A DNA stretch of 64,000 nucleotides from Aridibaculum aurantiacum (GCF_017355875.1 NZ_JAFEWC010000003.1:1018379-1082378); one strand, 5' to 3'; numbered from the stretch's first letter, positions 9,412-18,236 are shown. Notes: generated from the letters alone by a model not told the origin. A program made the numbers and translations.

Positions 9412-9885
9412 ATGAAATATGTTTGGTGGATTGCCATAATGATCTGCTGTGTAGGATGTAGCACTGCAATTAAAGGAACTGCTATGAAAGTACATGCTAT
9501 TCGATTGAAGCCCGGTGATGACCTGAAGCAGTCCATCTCTTCTTTTGTAAAAGAAAAAAATATACAGGCGGGATGGATAGCAACATGTGTTGGCAGTCTT
9601 ACGGATTACTCTATCCGTTTTGCCAATCAACCACAATCAACCAAAGGCTCAGGTCATTTTGAGATTGTAAGTTTAGTGGGTACACTTTCAGTAAATGGCT
9701 CACATATACACATTAGTATTTCTGATAGTACAGGACAAACGATTGGCGGCCATCTGAGTGATGGATGTAAAATATATACCACTGCAGAGATTGTTATTCA
9801 TGAATCGAATGAACTCATATTTACCCGGGAGAAAGATGGAAGCACGCCTTGGGAAGAGCTGCAGATAAGGAGAAGAAAAGAATAA
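9412..9885 (+). CDS. PPC/DUF296-domain lipoprotein
   Basis: The mature region matches the PPC (plant and prokaryote conserved, DUF296) fold: the start KVHAIRLKPGDDLKQSISSFVKE, the core AGWIATCVGSLTDYSIRFAN, and the HIHISISDSTGQTIGGHL motif, whose His residues and GGHL segment are the family hallmark. Many stand-alone bacterial PPC proteins are annotated as DNA-binding, but here a hydrophobic leader ending VGC (lipobox Cys) suggests export. That makes a DNA role unlikely. I choose the ATG at 9412 (157 aa) over an upstream TTG at 9352, since it puts the signal at the N-terminus. Confidence 0.85.
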   Translation: MKYVWWIAIMICCVGCSTAIKGTAMKVHAIRLKPGDDLKQSISSFVKEKNIQAGWIATCVGSLTDYSIRFANQPQSTKGSGHFEIVSLVGTLSVNGSHIHISISDSTGQTIGGHLSDGCKIYTTAEIVIHESNELIFTREKDGSTPWEELQIRRRKE

Positions 9886-9909
9886 TACATTTGATAAAAA
9901 TTACCTGCT

Positions 9910-10311
9910 ATGGAACCAGAAATTGAAAACTTTCTTCAAAGCCTGCCGGAAGAAAAACGCAAGGTGGCTCTTAAGCTACGCGAAGTGATATTGAAAGCTC
10001 ATGCAGGTATTGGAGAAACCATCAAATGGGGGCAACTGACATTTGTTGCTGGTAAATCAAATATTGCATTTATCTATACCTACAAAACTGTGGATTATGT
10101 GAACCTTGGATTTCTGAAAGCCACTTCTTTACTTGATCCAAACAATCTCTTTGAAGGTACCGGAACTGGTATGCGGCATATAAAAGTAAAGACGGTGAAA
10201 GATATTCCGACGGCGCAGGTAAAAGCATGGGTAAAGGAAGCCGTCGCTATAGCAGGTGCCAAAAAAGCAGCCGTAAAAGCAAAACAAGCAGCACCACCAG
10301 CAGAAGGATAG
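9910..10311 (+). CDS. DUF1801 domain-containing protein (YdhG-like)
   Basis: The first 110 residues match DUF1801: an N-terminal helix (IENFLQSLPEEKRKVALKLREVI), the conserved ETIKWGQLTFV segment, and KTVDYVNLGFLKATSLLDP. The last 20 residues are an Ala/Lys-rich tail (KKAAVKAKQAAPP) of the kind seen on nucleoid-associated proteins. Family function is unknown; it is cytoplasmic and related to the frataxin-like YdhG fold. It lies 24 bases behind the PPC-domain gene and may share its transcript. Confidence 0.85.
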   Translation: MEPEIENFLQSLPEEKRKVALKLREVILKAHAGIGETIKWGQLTFVAGKSNIAFIYTYKTVDYVNLGFLKATSLLDPNNLFEGTGTGMRHIKVKTVKDIPTAQVKAWVKEAVAIAGAKKAAVKAKQAAPPAEG

Positions 10312-10413
10312 ATGTTCCTTTCGCATCATCCCATATATTAGTTTTCGTTTCAAAGAAAAACAGGCAGAGCTGTAGCTGTGCTAGCTTACTTTTGATGCTG
10401 TTTAAATATTCTT

Positions 10414-10842
10414 ATGCAAAACAAGCATGCAGCTGTAGATATAGTGAATGAAGTACTGGAAGCTTGTATTCTTGCGTTTCCTGTTTCCTCTTTTGTAATC
10501 AGTTTATACAAGCAATACCAGCAGCGGGGCAGCCTGAGCAAAAAGCAATTGGAAGGTTTACATGGTAAAGCATCTGCCATAAAAGATCTTCCCGCAGGTA
10601 AACTGGCTACTTTGGAAGCTATGATAAAAAAAATGCCTAACCGCTATAAATCTGAAGTATCTGTTTCTGCACCCTTGTTTGAAAAAGATGCTGCAACAGG
10701 AGAGGTGATCAACTGCATTCTGGAAAAATATCCGCAACACAAACGGGTGCTCTTTCTAAAATCAAAATATGATAATAATGAAGCACTCACGCCAGCTGAA
10801 GTGTCTGACCTGAAAAGGCTGCAGCAGTTGTTGAAGGTGTAG
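10414..10842 (+). CDS. Hypothetical cytoplasmic protein (142 aa)
   Basis: An ATG-started frame with good coding character (Lys/Glu-rich, mostly helical, no signal peptide). The centre (GKLATLEAMIKKMPNRYKSEV) and C-terminal TPAEVSDLKRLQQLL suggest a compact helical fold. No family recognised. It lies among single-gene units on the plus strand. Confidence 0.7.
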   Translation: MQNKHAAVDIVNEVLEACILAFPVSSFVISLYKQYQQRGSLSKKQLEGLHGKASAIKDLPAGKLATLEAMIKKMPNRYKSEVSVSAPLFEKDAATGEVINCILEKYPQHKRVLFLKSKYDNNEALTPAEVSDLKRLQQLLKV

Positions 10843-11003
10843 ATTCATCCTGTTCTTAATTCATTATTTACAATTACATCAATAGATACGTTCAAAAAAT
10901 TAGCATACAGCTTATGCTCCTGTACTCCAATTTCTAACGAAATAAAAAGATGACGATCGTCAGTTTTTTGCTGTAGCACATCCTGTTTCTTTGGGTGTAC
11001 TGA

Positions 11004-11810
11004 ATGGTGCTGCTTATGAAACTGCCCTTTTCACCTGTTGTAAACCGACTTTCAATCATCATCTTCTTCTTTGCTGCAATAGCATCAGCAGGAGGTTTAT
11101 TGCTACCTGGCCTATACCTTGATAAAGAGCTATACGTTATTACATGGAAGGCAAACGATATTGTCACGTTTTTCTTTGTTCTACCTGCATATTATATTTC
11201 ACTGCAAGCTGCCAGGCACGGTTCACCCAAGGCTATATTAATAGTAACAGGGCTGTTGGCGTATATGCTGTATAACTACGCTTTCTACCTTTTTGGTGCG
11301 GTGTTCAATAAATTCTTCCTGCTGTATGTTGCTATCTTTAGCTTAAGCATTTATGCGTTGTTTATTCAATTGGCTACCATAGATGCAAAAGCAATAGCTG
11401 TTGCTATATCGTCTAAATTTCCACGAAGAGCGATAGCCATTTTCCTTGTTATGGTCACACTGCCACTGGCTATTTTCGAGATCATCCAGTGTGTGAAATT
11501 TATAATGAATGGAACAACACCTGCGGCTCCACCACTCATTTTTGCACTCGATCTTTCTATAGTAGTTCCTAACACTGCACTTGCTGCAGTTCTGCTGTGG
11601 CGCACGCATGCCTGGGGTTTTATATTGGCAGCAATAATGCTAGTAAAAGCCATAGCTTATGGCAGTGTGTTGTGTTTGGCAACCACTTTAACGGCTATTA
11701 ACCTGCACCTTCCTGTTGACCCGCTTTTGCCTTTTTACATGTTTATAACCATTGGTGGTTTGATATCAGGTTTTGCTTTTTGGCGACATGTAAAACCTTT
11801 ATCGTTTTAG
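11004..11810 (+). CDS. Hypothetical polytopic membrane protein (268 aa)
   Basis: About eight hydrophobic helices span the whole length, starting with LSIIIFFFAAIASAGGLLLPG and ending IGGLISGFAFWRHVK. There are no soluble domains and no catalytic motif that I recognise. It is an inner-membrane protein by composition. The start at 11004 is one of two nearby ATGs (the other is 12 bases on). It stands alone upstream of a response regulator gene. Confidence 0.8.
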   Translation: MVLLMKLPFSPVVNRLSIIIFFFAAIASAGGLLLPGLYLDKELYVITWKANDIVTFFFVLPAYYISLQAARHGSPKAILIVTGLLAYMLYNYAFYLFGAVFNKFFLLYVAIFSLSIYALFIQLATIDAKAIAVAISSKFPRRAIAIFLVMVTLPLAIFEIIQCVKFIMNGTTPAAPPLIFALDLSIVVPNTALAAVLLWRTHAWGFILAAIMLVKAIAYGSVLCLATTLTAINLHLPVDPLLPFYMFITIGGLISGFAFWRHVKPLSF

Positions 11811-11909
11811 CAGAACACGCTTTATCTTATTACAAATACACCTTCTAATGCTGCAGTTTCTCATTGTGCTGTGGCATAACATTTTAATTATTAGCAGTAA
11901 ATGGGATGA

Positions 11910-12341
11910 ATGACAAAGTACGGACCTATTGTTTTTTTAGAAGATGATTCGGATGACCAGGAATTTATACGGGAGGTAATTGAAGGATTGAATGTCAGGA
12001 ACGACCTGATGATCTTTAGCACTGCTATGGAGGCTTTTAAATTTTTAAAAGAAACTGCCATACAGCCTTTTATCATTTTCTGCGACATAAACCTGCCAAT
12101 GATCAATGGGCTGGAGTTTAAGAAGATGATGGAGGAGGATCCATCTTTGAAAGAGAAAAGCATTCCATTTGTGTTCTTTTCTACATCAGTAGATAAGGCA
12201 AGTGTAGAAGAAGCATTTGAACAAATGACGGTCCAGGGTTTTTTTCAAAAGCCAGCCAACATACCAGAATTAAAGAAAATGCTCCAGGTGATCATTGATT
12301 ATTGGACGCTTTCAAAACATCCGGCTAGTGATGAATATTAG
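11910..12341 (+). CDS. Stand-alone CheY-like response regulator
   Basis: A single receiver domain of 143 aa with no output domain. The acidic pocket is Glu11-Asp12-Asp13, the phosphoacceptor is Asp59 in FCDINLPMING, the conserved Ser lies in VFFSTS, and the Lys is in FFQKP. It resembles the Rcp1-type regulators that partner phytochrome-like or PAS kinases in Bacteroidota. No kinase gene is adjacent, so its partner is elsewhere, possibly one of the kinases at 27.6 or 46.9 kb (inference). Confidence 0.93.
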   Translation: MTKYGPIVFLEDDSDDQEFIREVIEGLNVRNDLMIFSTAMEAFKFLKETAIQPFIIFCDINLPMINGLEFKKMMEEDPSLKEKSIPFVFFSTSVDKASVEEAFEQMTVQGFFQKPANIPELKKMLQVIIDYWTLSKHPASDEY

Positions 12342-12374
12342 CACTTCATCAGCTTGGAATACATAACAAAACAT

Positions 12375-12593
12375 ATGAAGATCAGAAACCTACTTACCAT
12401 AGCTGCAGCCTGCATGATTGCAGCGTCTTGTGGTACAGATGCAGATACTTCTACTAAGCTTGAAACGCCACTACCAGCGCCACGGGCAGACAGTATGCCT
12501 GTAGTATCTCCCGGTCATGATGATACTGCAGCCGTCTTGCGTACGCCAGTTCCCAATGACAATAATGTTATTTTGCCTGACAGTACAAGGTAA
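12375..12593 (+). CDS. Small Pro/Asp-rich lipoprotein
   Basis: The sequence from the ATG at 12375 (72 aa) has a short basic start, a hydrophobic helix and the lipobox AASC. The remaining 50 residues are low-complexity Pro/Asp/Thr and probably disordered. An earlier in-frame ATG at 12354 would place seven extra residues before the signal. It follows the response regulator by about 30 bases. Function unknown. Confidence 0.65.
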   Translation: MKIRNLLTIAAACMIAASCGTDADTSTKLETPLPAPRADSMPVVSPGHDDTAAVLRTPVPNDNNVILPDSTR

Positions 12594-12877
12594 TCGTGCT
12601 GTCAAAAATGCATTTCATTTTGGGTACAATTAAACTTCAAATCATCTATAGGTGGAGAGACTAATAAGTTCTGTGCTGGCATTAACAGCCTTTGTATTTT
12701 CCTTCACAAAAAATAGTTTCTAAACCCATTTTTCAACGACCAAAATACCTTCTAATAAACCTGTTATAGAAGGCTTCACTTCTGCGTTTGCCAAATTGTT
12801 AGTAGATTGTTATTCCATCTTTTAGCGCCTTTCCTCGCATAGGTTTTGATATACTATTGGCGTTAAAACATTCAAAC

Positions 12878-13327
12878 ATGAAATACTTAATAGTAACGGT
12901 TCTTGCCTTCGGATTGGCTGCAAGTGCTGAGGCTCAAAACAAAGTGAGAAGCACAGCGCCATCGCGTGCCAGAGTGGTTGTTGCAGCCCCCGTAGTACCA
13001 GCTTGGGGTATGGGAATGGGAATGGGATTTGGTTGGGGCCCGGCTCGTTGGTCTCCATTCTATAGCCCGTTTTACGATCCGTTCTACGACCCATATTACC
13101 GTGGCCGCATGGTGCAGTCGCGTGTGCCATCTGAGCTTCAGCTGAAGCTGGATGAAATAGTAAATGAATATGACTACCGCATCTCTTCTACCAGGAATGA
13201 TAATTCACTTTCCGGCAAAGAGAGAAGGCAAAAAATTCGCGAGTTAAGGTACCAGAAAGAAGGCGCTTTGATAGATGCAAAGCGAAACTACCTGAAGAGT
13301 GAACCAACAGGTTCTGAAAACAAATAG
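12878..13327 (+). CDS. Secreted aromatic- and glycine-rich protein of unknown function
   Basis: A clear Sec signal peptide (MKYLIVTVLAFGLAASAEAQ) precedes a mature region of about 130 aa. It opens with a basic stretch, then a low-complexity block of alternating Gly/Met/Trp and a tandem SPFY/DPFY/DPYY repeat, and ends in a charged helical C-terminus (LDEIVNEYDYRISSTRND...). The start is the ATG at 12878, not the upstream TTG at 12857. The gene has its own terminator. No family recognised; the Phe-Tyr-Pro repeats hint at a surface or metal/protein-binding loop. Confidence 0.8.
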   Translation: MKYLIVTVLAFGLAASAEAQNKVRSTAPSRARVVVAAPVVPAWGMGMGMGFGWGPARWSPFYSPFYDPFYDPYYRGRMVQSRVPSELQLKLDEIVNEYDYRISSTRNDNSLSGKERRQKIRELRYQKEGALIDAKRNYLKSEPTGSENK

Positions 13328-13343
13328 ATCTTCAACGATCAGG

Positions 13344-13370
13344 ATCCCGGTTTTTACCGGGATTTTTTTT
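13344..13370 (+). terminator. Intrinsic terminator after the aromatic-rich secreted protein gene
   Basis: ATCCCGG and CCGGGAT pair around a six-base T-rich loop, and the stem runs into eight T residues. It starts 16 bases after the stop codon. Confidence 0.9.
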
Positions 13371-13440
13371 GCGTTAGTATTTGCACTTTACACATCATTT
13401 CAGATGTATAGCAGTAACTTAAAGGTTCAAATCTACTGGC

Positions 13441-13800
13441 ATGCAACAGAATAGTCTTTTTGGTTCAGAAGAACATACTCTTCAAAACATAACCGATGAT
13501 GAAAGAACAATGGCTATTCTCTGCCATATTCTTACACTCTTTGCACCCATCCTTGCGCCATTGATAATTTACCTTGTAAAAAAAGATGATTCCGCTTTTG
13601 TAGCAGAGCATGCTAAGGAGTCGCTCAATTTCCAGATCACTATGGCGCTGCTTTGTATAGCACTGGTCTTTACAATAATAGGGCTCTTGTTTATCTGGCT
13701 GGTGGGCATCTTTATATTGATATGCGTAATCATAGCTTCAGTAAAAGCCAGCGATAAAAAGATCTACAGGTACCCGATGACCTGGCGACTGGTAAAATAG
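13441..13800 (+). CDS. DUF4870 family membrane protein
   Basis: A 119-aa protein with the DUF4870 pattern: DDERTMAILCHILTLFAPILAPLIIYLVKKDDS, then the hallmark HAKESLNFQIT, then two hydrophobic helices and a short conserved C-terminus (KIYRYPMTWRLV). Members are small inner-membrane proteins of unknown role, sometimes called Tic20-like. Monocistronic by appearance. Confidence 0.92.
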   Translation: MQQNSLFGSEEHTLQNITDDERTMAILCHILTLFAPILAPLIIYLVKKDDSAFVAEHAKESLNFQITMALLCIALVFTIIGLLFIWLVGIFILICVIIASVKASDKKIYRYPMTWRLVK

Positions 13801-13820
13801 GTTGTACGGTTAAAGGATAA

Positions 13821-14597
13821 TTATTTGCTGCGGTAGTCTTTGATGATATCTTCAATTGCCTCCAACATGGCAAGTTGCTCTTTATAATGCCCCTCCTGCG
13901 CTTCAATGTTTAGGTAAGGAATATTGTTCTTAGCAGCATACACCGAAAGAGAGCCGTCGTCTGCCACACGTTTATTGTCCTGCAAAACAACATTGATGTT
14001 CTTTTCAACGATACGCCTATAAATGCTGCTGTCTGTAGTGATAATAAAATCATCTGTATCCATTTCCGGGTTTACATAAACCTCTTTAGCATTATTCTCT
14101 TCGTCACCACCTTCCTGGTAGTTCTTGATGGAATAATTTTCATCCGTGTTGTTGTGAAGCGCGATCAGCAGTTTTTGGTTTTGTAACGGTTTCAAGATCT
14201 CCCTGGAAAAAGCTTGAACTTGCTTGTAACTTTCAGGTGTGTAGTAGCTGAGCTTCTTCAACGTGGCCTGTATTCCTTTGTTGCTATAGATTCGGTTGGG
14301 ATCGAAAAAGAAGCGCGACTTGCCGATGTAGAAAGAGATGTTTCTTTCACCTGAATGTTTTAGCCGGATCATTTTGCCACCATAGTTATTCATGAATTCG
14401 GTGGCCGCGTTCACACTTGTTTTTTCATTCTCATGCACGTTCAGGAAGAGTATGCCATTGTTGCAAGGGATAAAGCAAGAAGTGATGATCTGCACTTTTG
14501 TGTTACCTATTCTTACTGTTTTTCCTGATGTGGTGTCCTGCGCAATTGCAGGTATAGACAATGTTGCTAGTATAAGAAATTGAAGGGCATATTTCAT
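13821..14597 (-). CDS. Secreted protein of unknown function, possibly amidase-like
   Basis: From the ATG at 14597 a Sec signal (MKYALQFLILATLSIPAIAQ) precedes about 240 mature residues. Noticeable blocks are FLNVHENEKTS, MIRLKHSGERNISFYIG, FDPNRIYSNKG and LLIALHNNTDENYS. The two His/Glu-containing segments and the HNNT block recall zinc-dependent amidases or deacylases that act on small secreted substrates, but I cannot name a family. It is divergent from the next gene, sharing a 136-base upstream region. Confidence 0.75.
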   Translation of the reverse strand: MKYALQFLILATLSIPAIAQDTTSGKTVRIGNTKVQIITSCFIPCNNGILFLNVHENEKTSVNAATEFMNNYGGKMIRLKHSGERNISFYIGKSRFFFDPNRIYSNKGIQATLKKLSYYTPESYKQVQAFSREILKPLQNQKLLIALHNNTDENYSIKNYQEGGDEENNAKEVYVNPEMDTDDFIITTDSSIYRRIVEKNINVVLQDNKRVADDGSLSVYAAKNNIPYLNIEAQEGHYKEQLAMLEAIEDIIKDYRSK

Positions 14598-14733
14598 AGT
14601 AGCTAATATAGACATGAATCAGTTGCTGTAGTTTAGTTTTACTACCTGCACCTACACATAGCAGCTTGTTAATAATGATGTGTAATGCTAATGACTTATA
14701 CTTGCTTTTTATAATTGTCAACTTTAAGCCACC

Positions 14734-15252
14734 ATGAAAAGAAGCCTTGTCTTATCAATTAGCTTTATGTTATTGGTCGTATTGGCACAGCCTGCCAGCA
14801 GCCAGTCTATCAGGTTGAGTAACTACAATGGTTTTACGGGTGAGCATGATATAGAAACATCTATTGTTACTTTGAAGAATGGCTTTACCAATGGATTTGG
14901 TGTCTCGCTGCGGTCATACGGGCATAACCAGTACTTAAGCTTTATTGGCTATGGCAGCAACAACCGGGCAGTAGGGGAGAATGATCGTCTACAATTTGTT
15001 CAGCAGGATGGAAGCATTATAAAATTTGATTCACGGGTGCAACTGCCTTCTAACCAGACGCCTGTTCCTAATCTTTATATCCATCATTATTTCATTACCC
15101 GCCGCGAAGTGGAGGCCTTGCAAAAAACACCTGTTACCAGTGTGCGTGTTGTTTCTGCATATTCACAAACTGATATTCCTGTTTCTAAAAAAATGGCTAA
15201 AGAGCTGGTAAGGCTGTCTGAAATATTTATAAAAGAACTCGACAAGTTTTAG
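14734..15252 (+). CDS. Secreted hypothetical protein (172 aa)
   Basis: Signal peptide MKRSLVLSISFMLLVVLAQPASSQ, then a mostly beta-rich mature region with a repeated theme of Asn/Gly turns. A C-terminal helical part (KKMAKELVRLSEIFIKELDKF) closes it. It is probably periplasmic or surface-located. No family recognised. It is divergent from the possible amidase-like gene and its 3' end overlaps by a few bases with a small opposite-strand frame. Confidence 0.75.
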   Translation: MKRSLVLSISFMLLVVLAQPASSQSIRLSNYNGFTGEHDIETSIVTLKNGFTNGFGVSLRSYGHNQYLSFIGYGSNNRAVGENDRLQFVQQDGSIIKFDSRVQLPSNQTPVPNLYIHHYFITRREVEALQKTPVTSVRVVSAYSQTDIPVSKKMAKELVRLSEIFIKELDKF

Positions 15253-15377
15253 TTCCTGGTGTAGTTTCTCTCTTCTACAATAACACCTTCCAGATTGGTT
15301 TGTGCTAATGCTATTGCAGCAATAGTAACAGGTATTTCACCAACAAAAGACTGTTCTAAGGTGGCATCATTTTTCAT
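15249..15377 (-). CDS. Possible 42-aa small ORF
   Basis: Minus-strand frame from an ATG at 15377 to a TAA overlapping the stop of the convergent gene. The translation (MKNDATLEQSFVGEIPVTIA... ending VIVEERNYTRN) has a protein-like amino acid mix, with no low complexity. It is short enough to arise by chance and may alternatively be a remnant of a longer gene. No family recognised. Confidence 0.3.
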   Translation of the reverse strand: MKNDATLEQSFVGEIPVTIAAIALAQTNLEGVIVEERNYTRN

Positions 15378-15443
15378 TCATCTTCATCAACAGCATGCGT
15401 AAGTGATTGCTATTGATTCATGATTTAAACAACAGGAAGTGAT

Positions 15444-15812
15444 ATGAAAAAAGATAAAACCAAGAACCAGGTAAACGTCATCCATCCATACCGAACCAGC
15501 CATGGTACATGGGTGTACGACGATCCGGATGTGCCTGTATATGCAGAAGCATTCGTGATGGGAAGTAGCGAGTTGATTGATATGGTAGTAGGCAAGGAAG
15601 TAAATCATTTCACGGCATATATCTCGGAGCAGCCTCTGCCCAATGCTTCCGTCATTTTAGATAATGTAGATGAACAGGTAGGAGATGGGATTAAAGGTTG
15701 GTACGAGTGGCGTGGCAAAGGTCACAGGAATTGGTTCTGCGGGCACTTGACCGACTACTTTACCGGGTACCCAAAGACCATCTATATCTCTATTGCTAAC
15801 ACCAGGGCTTGA
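15444..15812 (+). CDS. Hypothetical protein, DUF6717-like
   Basis: A 122-aa cytoplasmic protein without signal or membrane segments. The opening VNVIHPYRTSHGTWVYDDPDVPVYAEAFV followed by LIDMVVG matches, as I recall, a family catalogued as DUF6717. The C-terminal half has many Trp/Gly residues (IKGWYEWRGKGHRNWFCGHL). Function unknown. An inverted repeat lies about 50 bases beyond its stop codon. Confidence 0.75.
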   Translation: MKKDKTKNQVNVIHPYRTSHGTWVYDDPDVPVYAEAFVMGSSELIDMVVGKEVNHFTAYISEQPLPNASVILDNVDEQVGDGIKGWYEWRGKGHRNWFCGHLTDYFTGYPKTIYISIANTRA

Positions 15813-15859
15813 TGACAATCGTATTAAAAAAGTTAGATTAAAACAGGTCGCAAACACTT

Positions 15860-15897
15860 AAGAAGCCGCTTCAGCTTTTGTAGTTGGGCGGCTTCTT
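15860..15897 (+). terminator. Possible terminator after the DUF6717-like gene
   Basis: A perfect 10-bp inverted repeat (AAGAAGCCGC / GCGGCTTCTT) with an 18-base loop. Only a weak T-rich stretch follows, so termination efficiency is uncertain; it could also be a structured element read on the minus strand. Confidence 0.5.
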
Positions 15898-16021
15898 ACG
15901 TTTGGCAATTTTATAAAAGCATCATTGCAAGGCTGTTAGAATAAGTGGGAACGAGTGCTAAAAAAGTGGAATGAAAAAACATTTCTGTGCCCTATATTTA
16001 GCCCCACTTTTAATGAATTAT

Positions 16022-16576
16022 ATGAAAAACATCTTCATCCTGGTTCTCATCAATCTCATAATTTCATCAGTAGCCTTTGCACAGGCGAAGCCAGCTGTTA
16101 ACCAACAGGTAGAGGTAAATTGGAAAGGCAAGTGGTACAAAGCACGTATTCTTGAAGTAAAGGGAAATAATTACAAAGTGCGCTACGATGGCTATTCCAG
16201 TAAGTGGGATGAGACAGTAACCGCTGCCAGGATAAGAGGGCTTAACGCAGAAAAACCAGCTGCAAACACTGCCTCTGCTAAACCGGCAGTGAAAACTGGC
16301 AAATACGGTTGTACCGCTTCTAAATATTCTGGTGGTTCTTATACTTATCTTCCTAAAGGTTCTTTTGAGCTAAAGGCAAATGGCGCTTATGCTTATAATG
16401 GTTTTGAAAAGGCTAGTAACGGAACCTTTGCTGTTGGTAGTGGAGGTGTTATCACATTTTCATCAGGCTATCTTAATGGCGGAGAGGCTACACCAATGGA
16501 AGGATCAGAGAACAGGTACTACCTGGTATTTCCTACCATTCCTGATGGCCGCTGGACATGCAGGCTGTTGGATTAA
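16022..16576 (+). CDS. Secreted two-domain protein: Agenet/Tudor-like plus a lipocalin-like beta domain
   Basis: A Sec signal (MKNIFILVLINLIISSVAFAQ) is followed by a small SH3-like Agenet/Tudor-type barrel (VEVNWKGKWYKARILEVKGNNYKVRYDGYSSKWDE). Then come an Ala/Pro linker and a C-terminal beta domain running from KYGC to RWTC. That C-terminal domain recurs at the end of the TPR protein at 59.5-60.7 kb. The true start is probably the ATG at 16022, not one at 15971. An Agenet fold in a secreted bacterial protein is uncommon in function terms; the role is unknown. Confidence 0.8.
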   Translation: MKNIFILVLINLIISSVAFAQAKPAVNQQVEVNWKGKWYKARILEVKGNNYKVRYDGYSSKWDETVTAARIRGLNAEKPAANTASAKPAVKTGKYGCTASKYSGGSYTYLPKGSFELKANGAYAYNGFEKASNGTFAVGSGGVITFSSGYLNGGEATPMEGSENRYYLVFPTIPDGRWTCRLLD

Positions 16577-16670
16577 CCAATAATTGTAAGCTATGTAACT
16601 TCCTATATAAGCAACTATACTTAAAGCTAGTGTAGGAGAATACCACCCATGCGACTAGTTCTTACAGTTG

Positions 16671-17387
16671 TCACCTAATAATTTCTACAACATAATCTTC
16701 AGCCAGCTGTGCTAGCAAAAACATGCTGCAAACAATAAGCAGGCTCTTTAGCATTACCTTCCAGCGAGGCAGGTGGTTGAAAAAGTTTACGAAGGTGATG
16801 ACGTTGTAGCATAATAACACAGGTAACTCAATGTATGCAGTGTCTAGTTTCGGCCATATGAACTTGATCAATGAGATAGCAGTAGCGGCTACAAAGAAAA
16901 ATGAGACAGTATATAATACAAGGATGCCCATCTCTGCATAATTATACTTCGACCTGTAGAAGAAAAGGTATGCGATCAACGCGTATATGGGCAGCAGTAC
17001 GATGTGAAGCAGTACCATGTACTCATGGAAAAATGTAGCTTCTGTAATGCTGCCGATGTTATAGTATTTATATAGTGCCTTGAAGATCCAGTAGCGGCTA
17101 AGCGCGGCTATTGTTGCACAGATAAAGAAGGTTGAAAAAGGTTTCTGGTGCCGGAAACGATCACCCTCAATATATCGTCTTTGCATATGGCCCGGGGCAG
17201 TAAGTAGTTGCTTTAGCGTATATCCAAATCCTTTATCTAAATGTGTAAAGAGGTGGAAGACCTCGTGAAGCAGCCCATGTAAGGTGATCTGTTTTGTTTG
17301 GTAAGGCTGACCGCAGCGGCTACAATAATTTTCCAATCCAGTAGAACCGCAGTTTCTGCATACGTAGGTTTTGTTGGCAGTAGTCAC
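16671..17387 (-). CDS. DUF3667 domain-containing membrane protein
   Basis: An N-terminal zinc-ribbon-like CxxC...CxxC (CRNCGSTGLENYCSRCGQ) leads into the DUF3667 pattern: ITLHGLLHEVFH, DKGFGYTLKQLLTAPGHMQRRYIEGDR and a FRHQKPFSTFF segment. After this come five or six membrane helices. Family members are common in Bacteroidota and of unknown function. It is on the opposite strand from the preceding gene and ends about 95 bases from it. Confidence 0.9.
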   Translation of the reverse strand: MTTANKTYVCRNCGSTGLENYCSRCGQPYQTKQITLHGLLHEVFHLFTHLDKGFGYTLKQLLTAPGHMQRRYIEGDRFRHQKPFSTFFICATIAALSRYWIFKALYKYYNIGSITEATFFHEYMVLLHIVLLPIYALIAYLFFYRSKYNYAEMGILVLYTVSFFFVAATAISLIKFIWPKLDTAYIELPVLLCYNVITFVNFFNHLPRWKVMLKSLLIVCSMFLLAQLAEDYVVEIIR

Positions 17388-17562
17388 TTTTATTGACTTT
17401 AGTTTTTACAGATAGGGTTTAGTGATCTTCAATAGGTAACATGTTTTAGTTGCCTAAGCTTGAGCCGCATTTGAAGACAAAGTACAATTTTTTCTTCCTG
17501 CTTAACAAGCTGGTATACCTGTGGATTATATTCTAAAAGATGGATTGATTGGTTAATAAATC

Positions 17563-17588
17563 AAAAAAAGCACCTGTTGTCAGGTGCT
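17563..17588 (-). terminator. Intrinsic terminator of the YceI gene
   Basis: AGCACCTG and CAGGTGCT pair around a four-base loop; on the minus strand the stem is followed by seven T residues. Confidence 0.9.
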
Positions 17589-17618
17589 GTATTAGTTAAT
17601 GATTGTTTTTTGCTGTTA

Positions 17619-18236
17619 CTATTTTTTATCTGCAGAAAGTTTCAGGTGCAGGTCTACCACTGGTTTAATGTGGTGCGCACCTGCAGCCGGATCAGCAGCA
17701 TAGGTCATACCCCAATCCACACGATTTATCTTGAAGGTAGCCTCTACCTGCAGTTTGTTGCCTGTAAACGTTATACGTGCAGGGAAGCTTATGGTTTTTG
17801 TTACACCCAGCATTTTAAATCCACCTGTCACCTGGAAATTCGCTCCTTGTATTACGCCGGCTTCATTTTGCTTGTGGTAAGGAACAATTTGGCTAATATC
17901 AAAATATGCATTTGGGTGCACCAGTATGTTGAAGAAGTCAGGGCTCTTCAAGTGAGCTTCCAAACCTGCTTTAGGCTCGCCGGTAAGGTTCAACACATCG
18001 AGCGATAGTATAGGAATAGTAAATCTGCCTCCTTCTACCTTATTATTTCTAGTTTTTATTTCGGCGCTGGCAATTGAGAATGTACCGCGGTTAAAATATC
18101 CATCAGCCAGGTAGCCTTTCCACTCTACCTTCGACTCGGTGGTGTTTACAGTATAATCATTAATTTTTTCTGTTTCTTTCTTACAGCTTGTTAATAATAC
18201 AATAGCACTAAATAGGGAGAAAATTGTCTGTTTCAT
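17619..18236 (-). CDS. YceI-family lipoprotein
   Basis: From the ATG at 18236 a lipoprotein signal ends LLTSC. The mature 190 aa show the YceI lipocalin-like barrel: DYTVNTTESKVEWKGYL, GTFSIASAEI, FFNILVHPNAYFDIS, FQVTGGFKMLGVTKTISFPA and VDWGMTYA. YceI proteins bind polyisoprenoids such as quinone precursors in the periplasm and are often linked to respiratory or acid stress. An in-frame ATG at 18305 would add 23 hydrophilic residues before the signal, so I reject it. Confidence 0.93.
   Translation of the reverse strand: MKQTIFSLFSAIVLLTSCKKETEKINDYTVNTTESKVEWKGYLADGYFNRGTFSIASAEIKTRNNKVEGGRFTIPILSLDVLNLTGEPKAGLEAHLKSPDFFNILVHPNAYFDISQIVPYHKQNEAGVIQGANFQVTGGFKMLGVTKTISFPARITFTGNKLQVEATFKINRVDWGMTYAADPAAGAHHIKPVVDLHLKLSADKK

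Noticed and set aside
12822..13130. 102-codon minus-strand frame
   Set aside because: It lies antisense to the signal peptide and Gly/Trp-rich part of a convincing secreted protein and has an odd His/Arg/Pro-rich composition.
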